Assembly (NCBI GenBank): GCA_025094145.1
Contig: JALLLS010000114.1
Coordinates: 26,314 to 90,313, forward strand
Source: Spinellus fusiger
Lineage: Eukaryota; Mucoromycota; Mucoromycetes; Mucorales; Phycomycetaceae
DNA length: 64,000 bases
Reading direction: 5' to 3'
Under the pieces are notes generated by a model, which was not told the origin of the DNA, ran no database searches, and worked only from the letters and a program-made list of their open reading frames with translations. Below are positions 1 through 11,938 of the stretch, one piece after another (the stretch's first letter is position 1; each line of letters starts with the position of its first letter). Made by a program: the position numbers and the translations under genes.

Positions 1-1305
1 GTTATGGAACTATTACTGGTACCTTGAACATTTCATCACTACAGATCAAAGAATTCTTCAAAATAATTCACCTGTTCTTAATAAAAGAGCCTTGACGTGT
101 CGTACAATGCTTTTTATTATTATTTTTTAATATCATTTGATTTTTGAAGGCATGTATTTTTATTTAGTAAACTGAGGTTTGATTGTTATTCCAAATCTAC
201 ATGCAAAAAGTGATTAGTATTCTTTTTTTATTTAAAAAAATTAAGAAAACATCTTTGTCTGTATAGCCTTCTTTTTTATATTTGTATACCTCATAGTTTC
301 ATATCAGTTTAACTTTTTTGTATTATATTTTTGTGATGAGGACTAAAAAAAAAGATTTATTTCAAAGGATATAGTAGCATAACTTCATTCCAAGTCTTTT
401 ATGCTAATACATAAATTGACTACACTAGAAGATCTCTTAAAGAGTGTGAATTCATATTCACAAGATCATTATGCTCATTAATAAATTATGTTATTTGTGA
501 TATGAAAAGCTTACTTTTCAGATAAAGACAAAGTACCAAAAGAACTCAAAAAGATTATATACTTCTGTTGTGAAACATTTGTTTTGAGACATTTGTTTAT
601 GATTAGTTTTGTGAATAATACAAAATAAATAAGACACGAGATCTTTATTATAGAAAAATAAGTGAAAATGCTTTATTTTTTCAGAGCTAAGATTTAAGAA
701 ATCAATAATAATGCAAAGGCAACTATTAATGGATCAATAAACTCAAAAATAACTTTAATTTGCTCATTTATACCCAAAAGAATCAATTTCAGCTAATTTT
801 AGTTTTTTTTTTTAAAAAAAAAGCAACAGTGATAACATTTCACTATATTAACCATTTCCGGAAACATTTCGTACTTTTTTATAGAGAGAAAATAATATAT
901 AAAAATAAAGATTGTAAGATTTCGTAAGTTCTGACTGTACAATTGTATATTCTTTTATAAAAACTCTTTATTTAAATAGGTTCGAGCTTTATAATCTAAA
1001 TGTTGGTAGAATCCTTGAAGATCATCCAAATATACTGCGCAATATTTATCTTTGATGTATAATTTTTTCTCTGAAAAAACATGGTATTTCCAGGAATAAT
1101 TTATTATAGAAATACTTTAATGGGTTGCTTTATTTCGCTGTCTTTTAATTTATAAATTCTATTCATAAATAATATAGCTTTGTAAATTATAACTTTATTT
1201 TTAGCATATCTCTAAATCACCGATTCAATAACTAATCATTTGGCCTCTAACTTAAGTTTTTCGTAATGTAGACAATCTGAACCAATTATTTTATATGAAT
1301 TTTTG
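1..1305. other. Intergenic DNA, no gene seen
   Basis: AT-rich sequence with many stops in all frames and short A/T homopolymers. I see no convincing ORF, RNA gene or transposon end. The last few hundred bases presumably hold upstream control sequence of the chitin deacetylase gene. Confidence 0.6.
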
Positions 1306-1313
1306 TATAAATA
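1306..1313 (+). promoter_or_regulatory. TATA box of the chitin deacetylase gene
   Basis: The sequence TATAAATA lies about 100 bp upstream of the ATG at 1413 and is followed by a pyrimidine-rich leader. Position and sequence fit a core promoter; this is inference only. Confidence 0.5.
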
Positions 1314-1412
1314 CTAAGGGTAGCTTCTGTCTTTCTCATTCATTTTCCTTATCAATTATATTCTCTCCTTTCTCACTAATTCATTCATTTTCTATCTTTC
1401 TGAAATTCTACA

Positions 1413-2797
1413 ATGAACACAAAGATAGCTCTAATTGCGTTGTCAACTACTGCATTCATAGTTGCTGCTAATGCCGCAGCTGTAACAAATTACACCAGCA
1501 CTGTAGATCCTACCAAATTGGTGATCCCTTCTGTTCCCCAGACTACCTCCTATGTACCCACTACTGAGTGTACTATCTATGGCATACCTACTTATGACCC
1601 TGCTGTCTGGCCCGCTATGTGGAAACTTGGCACCAGCAACGGTATGAACACCAGTGCCGAGTTCGTTGCCCTACGTAACTCGATTGACTGGACAAAAGTT
1701 CCTGCTGCTCCTGTCAGAACTGCTATTTCCCCTAATGTACTCGATATGTCTAACTACGATGTTCACGCTGATCCTTACTGCTGGTGGTCTGCTGGACAAT
1801 GCACCACTCCCAAGACTGCTGGTATCAATGCTGATATTGTTGAATGTCCTCAGCCTCAGACATGGGGTTTGGTAAGCAATTAAAAAATAGAATAAAAAAC
1901 GAATCCTTGCTTATTCACTACTATTATAGACCTTTGATGATGGACCCAACTGTTCCCACAATGCATTCTACGACTTCCTTGCCCAGCAGAACCAAAAGGC
2001 CTCAATGTTCTACACTGGTTCCAATGTTGTTGCCTGGCCTTATGGTGCCATGCGTGGAGTTAAGGATGGTCATCATATTGGTGCCCACACCTGGTCCCAC
2101 AATCTGATGACTACTCTCACCAACGATGAAGTTCTCGCTGAATTGTACTATTCGGTAAAGGCAATTAAATTCATTACCGGTGTCACCCCCCTGTACTGGC
2201 GTCCCGTAAGTCATTGATTTTTTTTACTTGAAAAGATCAATATAAATTTGAATTATTTTTACTTATCTATTCTATGACCTTTCTTTTTAGGCTTTTGGTG
2301 ATATAGATGATCGTGTCCGATGGATTGCTACTCAGCTTGGCATGACTGCTATTCTCTGGAACCTTGATACTGATGATTGGGCCGCTGACTTTACTCCTGG
2401 TGTCACTGAGGCCACTGTAGACCAGACCTATGAAGACTTCATTACCATGGGCAAGAACGGAACCTTCTCTAAGAGTGGTAATATTGTTCTCACTCACGAA
2501 ATCAACAACATTACTATGGGCCTCATGATGAATAACTACCCCAAGATTAAGGCTGCCTACACCAACATTTTGGATGTTGCCACCTGCATGGGTATTCAGT
2601 ATCCCTATGCTGAGAAGACTGTGTCTTTCACTCCCTTCAGCTCTTCCATTGCACCTGCTGGCTCTGCACCTGCTGGTTCTTCTGCTGCTCAAACCAGCAC
2701 CAAGTCTGGACCCAACAGCGCTGGTAGCTCTGTTCACTCTTCCTACAATGGCCCTCTCTTTATTGCCGCTCTTTTTGGCCTCTTAGTGTTGGCCTAA
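1413..2797 (+). CDS. GPI-anchored chitin deacetylase (polysaccharide deacetylase, CE4 family)
   Basis: Removes acetyl groups from chitin to give chitosan at the cell surface. Three exons fit: 1413-1871, 1930-2205 and 2291-2797, with GTAAG-type donors and AG acceptors, giving 413 residues. An N-terminal signal peptide (about residues 1-22) precedes a zygomycete-type spacer. The NodB domain shows TFDDGP at 154-159 (base and metal Asp 156/157), the metal-binding HTWSH at 206-210 and the RPAFGD motif across the second splice junction, so all main catalytic motifs are intact. The tail is Ser/Ala-rich and ends in a hydrophobic stretch without basic residues, typical of GPI attachment. Chitosan is a major wall polymer in Mucorales, where this family is expanded. 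The introns break the open frame, so the gene appears as separate ORFs. Confidence 0.93.
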
Positions 2798-2844
2798 AAG
2801 TGAAATGAAGAAATTAGTAGGTCATTTTGAACACATTTCTTTTT

Positions 2845-3830
2845 TAGTTCCATACCTTATCTTAATAGTGTTATAGATTTATGAATTCCTTAGATAAATA
2901 GGTGAAACTTTCAAAACATAAAATAAAGAAAAAAATTATTTATAATACAAAAATAGGTTTTATTGTAAGGTTACTTAGCAACCACTATTAGTTACTGGTA
3001 TCTATTACAACATTTTATCTCTACTCCATGCTGGTAATGAAAGTGTCTGTTACTTCCTTTGATATTTTATCTCATTCCAGCATCAGGGCAGCCTCTAACC
3101 TTTCCTTGGTAGAGTGAACTTTATGTAATTATTGATAAGCTTCTTGAAGTGGGCCCGCAGATACTCGATCAGATTGAGATCGGAACCTTGTGAGGGCCAG
3201 TAAGGAGTGGTTTCCACACTATTTTCAGTCTTTTACTCTTGGGTTGTCTTAATCTTATGGGGTTTGTAGTGTCCTTCTGTATGAGGTATCTTACTCTGGA
3301 GTTTAGAATAAAGAGAAGTACCCGAATTCATGGTAGTAGACTTCTCCCAAGACATTAACGTGCTTGCCGGCGTTTATTCTGCCTACTACGATGATCCATC
3401 TCACAACACCCTCCCCACTGAAACTGCCTATACCATTACTATACCAACTCCAAACTTCCTATTTCCCAAAAAAAATCTCAAGATTAAGAGTCATGATATG
3501 TTGTCTGATGATCTTGACACTATTATAGCTCATATGCTTTACTCTGGAGTTATATATATCTTGATTGTCATGATTTCCATGATGGCTTTCTTAGTCTAAT
3601 GGGAGTTGCTTATAACAGTCCCATACAACCATCGTAGGGCCCTATCATCAACCTTTATTTTCATATCAATCTTGATCAAAGGCTTAGCTTGATTGGTTTC
3701 CATGAAGTGTTTCACCATGCTTCCTACAGTAGAAGGAAGCGTTTAAAAATGCTGTCTCAGCTAGAGTAGAGTTTATGTCTAGAATCTAGTGAAAGATAGC
3801 TGAGAAAGTATCAATATTATTATTTATTTA
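2845..3830 (-). mobile_element. Degraded Tc1/mariner-like element
   Basis: Read on the minus strand, about 3130-3220 encodes a decayed form of the transposase segment normally reading WPSQSPDLNPIEHLW. The same arrangement is seen in the relic at 10.2-11.6 kb, including a related opposite-strand ORF. The low-coordinate end (2845-2960) matches the 3' end of that relic around 11400-11500, so this is an old copy of the same subfamily. Several stops and frameshifts make it non-coding. Boundaries are approximate. Confidence 0.6.
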
Positions 3831-6463
3831 TACATCTCAGGGTTTCTAGAGAAGAGGTTTATAGTGTTCGATAGTTCAGAGACCTTGAAAAAGTTGTTAT
3901 AAAACATTAAATAAAAAAGAAAAAGAAAAGAAAAGGCCAGGAATTTAAAATGATCCATTACTTTCTTTGTGTCCCTGTACAAAAAGCTAAATGTTCAATA
4001 AACTAGCCGTATACTAAAAACTAAAAACTATAACTATTTATATATTTATCTTTATATCGATACTGTAGAATATTTATAGTATAAGTTAATGCCATAACAA
4101 CAAAATATATTGTAAATTAAATATTTATTATCATTGACACTATCTTTACAATTCTATATTTATTTATCTGCTCTCTCTCTCAGTCAATTGGTTTTTAAAA
4201 CACGTATTTTTCCCTTAATAATTACGCGTCATAAAACAAAAGTGGCCTTATCAATAACCCACCTGGCAATTGGGAATTATTCAAACCCATCATCTTAGTA
4301 TTCACGACAGCAAATGAGTAATTACAATATGAGTAACAGGTCTAATTAATAGTGATATAGAATATATTTAAACATAGTTCAAAAAAATTAGCCTAAGGAT
4401 AATCATAAAAAAAACATGTTTTTACTGAGTATAAAAATTAGGAAGACATTAATAGACTACCCATGAATCTATGGTAAGGCAAGACTATAAAATAGAGACA
4501 TTTTACTGCACAAGCACGCCTCCCCTTTATTCTCTCTTTAGTCAATATCTCTCCGTGTCTTAGCATTGGGAATGATCCTTTTATATATATTTAATAGAAA
4601 ACAACAATACAAGTAATTCAAATGCTCTAAATAAATAGTTTTGCATTGTTACCAAAAAAATGCCCGATAGAAAGACTGCATAGCGTTAAATGATAAACTA
4701 AAATGTGATGCTGCAGTGTCAAGTAAAAAGGCACATGCTTTTTTTAGTTTCCGATAGTTCCTATTGAGAATATGCATCCTCATAAATAAGAAAAAGAAGT
4801 CCGTATCTATGGGGAAAGGTAAATAAATAAAAGGTAGACGACAAAAGAACTACACCTACAAATATACTGTGAAAACCATTACGGATTGGTATTGTCGTTC
4901 CCGGTACTCACCACAGAGTTGTACATCCAACTGCAGTAAGGAGTAATATAGTAACCTCAATGAACAATAATCCTCTTATGTTGGTAATAAAACTTCCACC
5001 AATACCTGGACAGTGTTAATGTGATACCTGTAACCTACCTGTTTTCTTCTATCTACTACAGTCTTAAAGTACTCAATTGAGTTAAGGATAGAGATCTGTA
5101 AGGAGCATTTTGTTCTAAGGCTAATCACCTTTCCCTCTTTTCATTTTATTTATATGCCACCTGATGCTACTCTCTTAAAGTATATATGTTTGCTTTCAAT
5201 TTAATACAGAAATAAAATAGAGTTCAAAAACAAATTTGTTCTTCAAAATACTGACATTTTTGGCAGAGTTAGTTTTTTACTATATTATCTCTCTTTCTCT
5301 TCAATAAACATATCCACACCACTGTCTAGATTCTTGGTATAATTTAAGTGTCTTGACTAAAAAAAGCCTCAAGATTATCTTGAGAGTAATACTTTATAAA
5401 AATAAAAATAGAAGCTACTTATAGTTGTCGTTATAGATTCAGATAGTTTTATTATTATTTATAAATATATCTTTTCATGATAAGATATAGTGTTTTCATA
5501 CTTTGTTTTTATCTTATATTTTTGAGGGATTTTCTTTGTTACTGTTTTCTTTGTAGCCTTGTTCTTAAGTAACACTTTTTATTTTATTAAATACATTAGT
5601 TCTTGGAAGTACATTATTCTTCAAGAAGTGACTTGTGAGACATCAAAGAGTAACATACGACACCTTAAAAAGCAATAGTTGATACTTTCTATAATATTTG
5701 ATTTTATAAAAAAAAAAGAAGAAAAGAAAAGAAATAAAGCTTAGTAATAAAGTATAATGGAGTATAACATTCTCTACCTCTTTAAATAAAATAAAAAGAT
5801 CAATCCACTAAATACAAGATAAATAATATAATACTCTATTATAGTCAAAATTACTCACATCCTTTAAATAGACCATCTAGAACTCTTATTATACCACCAT
5901 GATGTATTCAATATAAAAATAAAGCTTAACTATCGTTATTGCTTCACTTATAACTAATAATATTTTTAGTTGATTAAAGAGCTTTTTCATTTTTATATTA
6001 ACAAACATAAATATTCTCTTTCTATTTGGTGGGCTATGTCTATTCTATGAAGCATTCAAACTAGTTTACTGATAATAGTTTCTGAGTAGCAACAACTATA
6101 ATAATATATATTATTGGCCAGTAATATTTCAACAAACAATATTTATTTATTGTAAACTATACTTATTTTTAGTTTATCTATAAAAAGAGATTATAACAAA
6201 TACCGATGCCTGGTTCTGAAGTACGTTTTGTGTATCTCTGATAGCAAATAAAGAACCTTATATATCGCTGACATAGCAACAAGTGATCATAGTTAAAGGT
6301 CAGAAAATCATCAGGTATATATTTTCCGATATGATGAAATAAATTGAATAAAAAATAGTTAGATAGGCAGTTGTCATAGAGTAATAAATCTTGTTTTTTT
6401 TTCCAAACGATTTGTGCATTTGATTTATTTATTTTGAATCCCGAAAGTATTTTCTGTATACTA
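3831..6463. other. Intergenic DNA, no gene seen
   Basis: A 2.6-kb AT-rich stretch with no ORF of convincing composition on either strand, only short simple-sequence runs. I could not recognise any mobile-element protein. Confidence 0.55.
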
Positions 6464-7927
6464 CACACGCAAAGATTTTCTGGCCTTTAAGCGGGGATAT
6501 CTCCATCCTTTTGCGTAAAAGAAAAACCTCACCTTATATGTAACTGTGTTTAAAATCAAAAGGTTTGCAGATATCCAAATAATTATTTCCTTTTGTAGTA
6601 TACCTCAATATCAAATTGTATTATCAATGTCGTCTTTGATCTTAGATATCAAAGGAATCCGCCCAGTTAACGTGTGGTTAAACTCTGCTCTTTATTCATT
6701 CAAATGTACACTTCTTTTATACTTATTTTCTCTTAATATTCTACTACTATAAGATATGATGTCAGGTATACATTTGCTGATATGCTGCGAGAGTGTCAAT
6801 GACAATGCTTTGTAGTATTCTGTGTTGCTCACGCATCACTACTACCTTTCGTCATTTTCCTTTTTAGTTGCTCAGGGACACAAATGACGAAACGTCCATT
6901 TTTGGAAAGCGGTCTTACGACAAATAGAATATATTGTTTATAAATATAATTGTTTATTATAATATTATAGCTAATACTATATTATGACTATAGCTAATAC
7001 CAAAGTGCATTCCCTCATAGCAATAGAATATATATCCTAGACACCGTTGAAAGTATAGAAAACCATTTGAGACTGACTTGAAAAGAGTCTTTACTTGCCT
7101 AATAACAATATAATGAATGTCTTGTGGAATACAATGAGCTCAAGCCCAGATAAAGACACTGCTTACCTTTTTATCACTAGAATAGCCTTTGGTAGTGTCT
7201 ATCACCTTTTTTTATTGTTTCTCTTTGTTAATAATGGCACAATACCTTGCTCAGTTATGCTCATTTGATGAGTACTTGGGTGTTAAGTTGTATGTGCAGT
7301 GTGGAAAATAACAAAAGGAGAGGAATATCAAAACGAATAATAGTTTTTCTTTCTCTATTCTAGTAATGTATACATCAGCCTCCACTCATAAAATTCACAA
7401 GTCAAACAATTCACACTCTATTTGCCTTGTGTCTAAAGTCCGGTATTAGAAAAAACACCTTGTTATCATTAAGCACCACTGTTAATACCAGTTACAATGA
7501 GACAGTTGAAGTGATTATGAATATGGTTTCAATAAATGGCTATACGGTTCTCAACACAAGTAAGTTTGGTTCTATTTTATGGACAATGACTACTAGAGTT
7601 AATTCAGTGTATTCTATAATACATCTTTCTTAAGCAGTGTCATACTGCAAATATTATGGACTTATGGATAACACATTATGTTAAACAATAAATGCAGTGA
7701 CTGAGTTGTAATTATGGGGTGATTCTTGTTCTATTTCTTGTCTTTACAGCCAATTCTATACTTTTTAATTACAAAGTCAATCGTCACTGCTTAAAAAGGC
7801 AAGTAGAGTTTGAAATAGTTCATTTAGACAGCGAAAAGGCATTTTAAAACACATTAGCCAATCATAAAAACATTGCAATTTTATTCTCAGGGTATTTCCT
7901 TATATATCCCAAAAATCTCCTGGTGTG
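6464..7927 (+). mobile_element. TA-flanked transposon, CACACCAGGAGATTT family, copy A
   Basis: A 1,464-bp unit bounded by TA dinucleotides (6462-6463 and 7928-7929). Its right end reads ATCTCCTGGTGTG and its left end is a decayed inverted form starting CACACGCAAAGATTTTC. The body aligns with copy B (17815-19168, opposite strand) and with the left part of copy C (51405-53935), which carries a Fanzor relic. TA flanks and short inverted termini are as in Tc1/mariner-type DNA transposons. No transposase or Fanzor segment is visible here, so this is a non-autonomous, internally deleted or decayed copy. Confidence 0.75.
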
Positions 7928-8039
7928 TACTTCATCTAACAATGTTAATCAAACCAAAAGACTAGAAATTTAAAGAAAATAATTGACTATTTTAATTATT
8001 ATATCATTTTTCATAAGACTATCGTAAATAATGACAGCC

Positions 8040-9005
8040 AGGTTGCATTTTCTACCAGATTTAGAGTTAGTGCGCAGTCTGTTTCCCAGTGTAAAGATAT
8101 TTAAAGAAACTGAGTACTATAAAGCCAAAAGAAACACCTTGTGAGAGTTTATTCTTACTGTGAAGAGTGAGAAAGAGGTTATACACGAAGTGGCAAGGAA
8201 TTTATTTTAGACAATGGATCAGCTTCGCAGGCATACGACTACCCAAGTGTCCAAGAATACTTTTAAAAGAATAATAATAAAAAACTTGGCCTGTTTTCTT
8301 ATAGGGTGACCAGAAATCTTTCTTTCACTATTAATTATAAGAATTCCGGGCCTTTTTTGGGCCAAGGCCCTCTTTTACTAGATTAAAGATGATTCGAGAG
8401 CCGTCATCTGATCTGATGATTCAAAATATTAGTTGGTGAGGACAAACAGTTATACTATAGTAATACAAAGAAAAAAAGGAATTAATTCTCCCGAAAACTT
8501 TGAAGCCAAAAAAAGAGGTTTGGTAGTGGTGTGATTATGGGGCTTCTTTTTCCAGTGAAGGTATTTGAGGGTTGGTGCCTGTGAAGGGCAGTATAGACAG
8601 CAATAAATAAACCGAAATCTTAAGAAAGACCTACTACTGTGGGACTAAAAGTCTCAATGAAATAAATCTACAGGTTAACTATTTTCTTTAAAAAAACTAT
8701 TTTATCTGTCATAAAATCAGAGTCCAAGAAATGGAAGGCAAACAAGGTATTATTGTTATGGAGAAGTGGTCCTTTAAAATCTCTTATTTGAACTCTGTAG
8801 ATGCTCTATAAAACCAACTTAATAGAACTATTCTTAATAGAATTATATCAAGAACTACTATCCAAGATTTGGTGAGTTATTAGAAGAATTGGAGAAAACT
8901 CTTGAGGGCACTATAGACAACCTAATTTCGTGCATGCATCGGAGATATAATGCTGTTATAGATGCAGAGAATAGAAAAATTAAATATTGAGGGTCTTTAC
9001 CCAAT
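8040..9005 (+). mobile_element. Decayed Tc1-like transposon relic
   Basis: Fragments match the Tc1 copies at 13.5-17.8 kb: the transposase HTH region (about 8065-8160), the segment around ATGGATCAGCTTCGCAGG (8214-8231) and a C-terminal stretch near 8860-8990 corresponding to the family's ending with a GG-rich KGG-type motif. Stops and indels interrupt every frame. It is the oldest-looking member of this subfamily in the window. Confidence 0.6.
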
Positions 9006-9261
9006 AAACTTGTATCTGACATTCTATTGATTTATATATTTATTTATAAATATTATTTAATTTTGAAGTCTCTATATGCTTAATGTATACTCCTATGACA
9101 AACAAGAAGTATTTCCTGATACAAGAGGTATATCGGAATGTAAAAAAATCCCTAGCATTTTTATTCTCATTGTATTACTGCCATTCAAGATCCTTGACCC
9201 AGTTTTTTAATATTGGTGAAGTCTATTGATATGATTACCTCTTATTAAGAATTTATGTTAG

Positions 9262-9772
9262 AGCCATCATCTGTTAGCTTACTCATTGAGGCTGATAGTT
9301 TGAATATTAATTAGTGATACCAACATTACAGTAGAGTAAAAAGATTTCTCCACCAACAAACTCTTTATCTTCACTCTTCCATCGATCTTTCCTCTATCAC
9401 TCATTATTAACTCAGTTAATTCAAAAACCATTATTGTAGCTGCTATATTTATCTTCAGAATTGTCCAAGTTTCTTTAAGTATCTTTTATTGAGTTCCGAA
9501 CCACTATAAGATGACGGTTATCTTTCTGGTGTCGTATTTTCTTTGCTGAATTCTGTCTTTTAAGTGTCTTATTATTTATCATCATCAACTTTCATTTCCA
9601 CCTACTTAATTTTCTTCCTTGCATTTAATTATTTACTTTTGTATTTGAAGTGTTTCTGTAGTTCTGTATTTATCATTAATTTTTCAAAAGCTCTCTTGAG
9701 TGGCTATCAGGTCTAATTTGTGAACAGTAACTAAAAAACACTTGGAAATAAAAATAAAAATTCTTTGAACTG
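9262..9772 (+). repeat. Old copy of the repeat with 3' end CTTTGAACTG|TA
   Basis: About 500 bp aligns, with substantial divergence, to 14839-15307; its right end also matches the 3' end of the ORF1-bearing element at 11939-13462. Shared landmarks are a segment containing GACGGTTATCTTTCTGGTGTC and the terminal A/T-rich block ending in GAACTG followed by TA. No coding sequence survives. Confidence 0.55.
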
Positions 9773-10059
9773 TATTACTCCCATTAACTCAATGTTTAAA
9801 CTATCAAGCCAAAAAACAACATGTCACTACTTAGCTGTTAGTGCATAATGGTCGAGTGAGTACTGATACAAATGTCTAGATTTTATCTTTTTCAAAAACT
9901 TTGTTATCATTTTATTTGATTAGGCAAAAGCATAAATATAAATCACTCTTATCTATGTGATCTAAGAGTACATTTAATGTGTTTGGTAGTAGTATAGAAG
10001 TTGAGAATAAGCGCACACGATATAATTGTCAAACAATTCTTTGTTTCACATGTGTGATA

Positions 10060-10197
10060 GAATAAATGTGATTTTCTTTTTCAGATACATATTTCCTTTT
10101 CTAGTTTCATACTTTTCTTAATAGTGTTATAACTTCATAAATCCATTAGATAGAGACATAGAACCTTCAATACATAAAGATAGTAGTGTTTATAATA
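10060..10197 (+). repeat. Detached Tc1-like terminal region
   Basis: This segment is a diverged inverted copy of the 3' terminal region at 11400-11500 (landmark TTTTCTTAATAGTGTTATAAC) and also matches 2845-2905. It lies immediately outside the left end of the element starting near 10198, as if one copy had inserted at the end of another. Confidence 0.45.
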
Positions 10198-11560
10198 TAG
10201 TGACCCGACAAAAGTAATAGAGATCTTTCAAATTCTTGGCTATTTTTATTCAAGAAAATAACACACACTATTTATTTTTATTTCATAACACCTCTTTTCT
10301 TATAATGTCTAGCTTATCCAACACCATGAACATCTTCAACAATACCCTCAAGATGTATAAGAAGTATACCAGCATTGAGACTTGCCTAGCCATCCTTCAC
10401 CAGGTGCTGAATCTGAACTCAACCCAAGTCGAGGCATATCAAATGTTTAACGTGCCTACTTCCACTGTAAAAAATATCATTAAGCATTCCAAGAAGACAG
10501 GCTTGGTATTAACTTTAACCAAGAGTGATCTCAAGAAATATTTGGACTAAAGGGTCATCTAGTGGTTGCGAAGAACAGTTTTGAGGGATCCCAAACAGAC
10601 CAAGGATGCCATCATGGTAGACATGGCTATCAAAGTCTCTAGACAAATATTGAAGAACTATCTCGATAGAATAGGGCTCCGCTCTTTTATTCTAGTGCTC
10701 AAGCCTTTTCTCACCAAGAAGAACATGGAGGCAAAGCTCCAATGAGCCCATGAACACGTTGATTGGACACCTGAGTAGTAGCAAGAAGTTGTCTAGTCGT
10801 CCGAGTCTAGGGTTGAGCTTGTGAGCTATGAAAGGGGGGTAAAAATCATCAGGAAGTATGGCATAGCCTTTGAGTCCAAGAATGTCCTGGAAACAAGGAA
10901 ATTTAGAGGTGGTGGAGTGATGCTATGTATTGTTTTAGTGGGGAGGGTGTTGAAAGATGGGTTGTAGTGAAGAGTATGATAAACTCCGCCAAGTACATCA
11001 ATGTCTTGGGAGATGTCTATTGCTATGAAATTGAGCATCTCTCTCATGAGCCCTAGCGTTAGTTAACACATACAGGAGCACAATTCTGTACCCCATACGA
11101 ACAGGGAAACTCATGAATAGATGGCAGCAAATGGTGTAGTAATGAATTATTACTGGCCCTTACAATACTGATCTCGGTCAAATTGAGCATCTATGGGTCC
11201 ACCTCAAGAAGGTTATTAGGAGGAACAGAAGGGTTTATACCACCAAGAAGAAGTTGGAGGCAGCCCTAATGATGGAATGGGGTAAAATATTGAAGGAAAT
11301 AATAGACACCCTCATTGCCAGCATGAGGCGGAGATACTAGGTCGTTATTGATACTAAGGGTGGCCATAGTGGCTATTAATTAGCCTTGTAATAAAAACCA
11401 CTGTTATGTATTTTAAACACTATTCTATGTATATATTGAAAATTTCACGTATTTAGCTAATGCATTCATAAAGTTATAACACTATCAAGAAAAGCATGAA
11501 TCTAAAAAAAAAAAGGAAATCTGCATTTGAAAAATTTTCATTACTTTTGTCGGGTCTATA
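10198..11560 (+). mobile_element. Tc1-like transposon with dead transposase
   Basis: Inverted termini containing GACCCGACAAAAGTAAT occur near 10203 and, reversed, near 11540-11556, next to TA. Inside, an ORF at 10308-10550 encodes about 80 residues with a helix-turn-helix-like N-terminal segment. Downstream frames carry recognisable but stop-ridden catalytic-region pieces, including EHLW near 11187 and a C-terminal IDTLIASMRRRY segment near 11310. The transposase cannot be made in one piece. Confidence 0.7.
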
Positions 11561-11938
11561 ATTAAATAAATAATTCCTGGAAAAGACGATGGCATAAATT
11601 ATGGTATAATGTCCGCCCTCCCTGACAGTACTTTCAGGGAATATAAAGAAGAGAAACAAAGCATCTATGAATATTTAAACATTGCATTCAGGGAAAATAG
11701 TCACAACTCCTTGAAATTTTAGCTATAAAAACAGAACCATTTTATCTTAAATAAATCATCGAAGTCTTCAGACAGTAAGTGTGTATCGTTTGTAGAAGCA
11801 AAGGCTGTCTAGATAACGTTCAAGTCTGATTTTGTTTACTAAGATACTCTTTTCTATATTTCTACTTTCCGCCACCGTCATTCTGTTTTTTTGGTTAGGC
11901 CAATCCGTTACAAGTACTCTACCCTATTTGCCCGTATA

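Noticed and set aside
3330..3599. 89-codon plus-strand ORF
   Set aside because: It is antisense to a decayed Tc1 transposase; a similar antisense frame occurs at 10826-11047 over the related copy.
7427..7633. 68-codon ORF in transposon copy A
   Set aside because: The matching region in copy B has an in-frame stop, so it is not conserved as protein.
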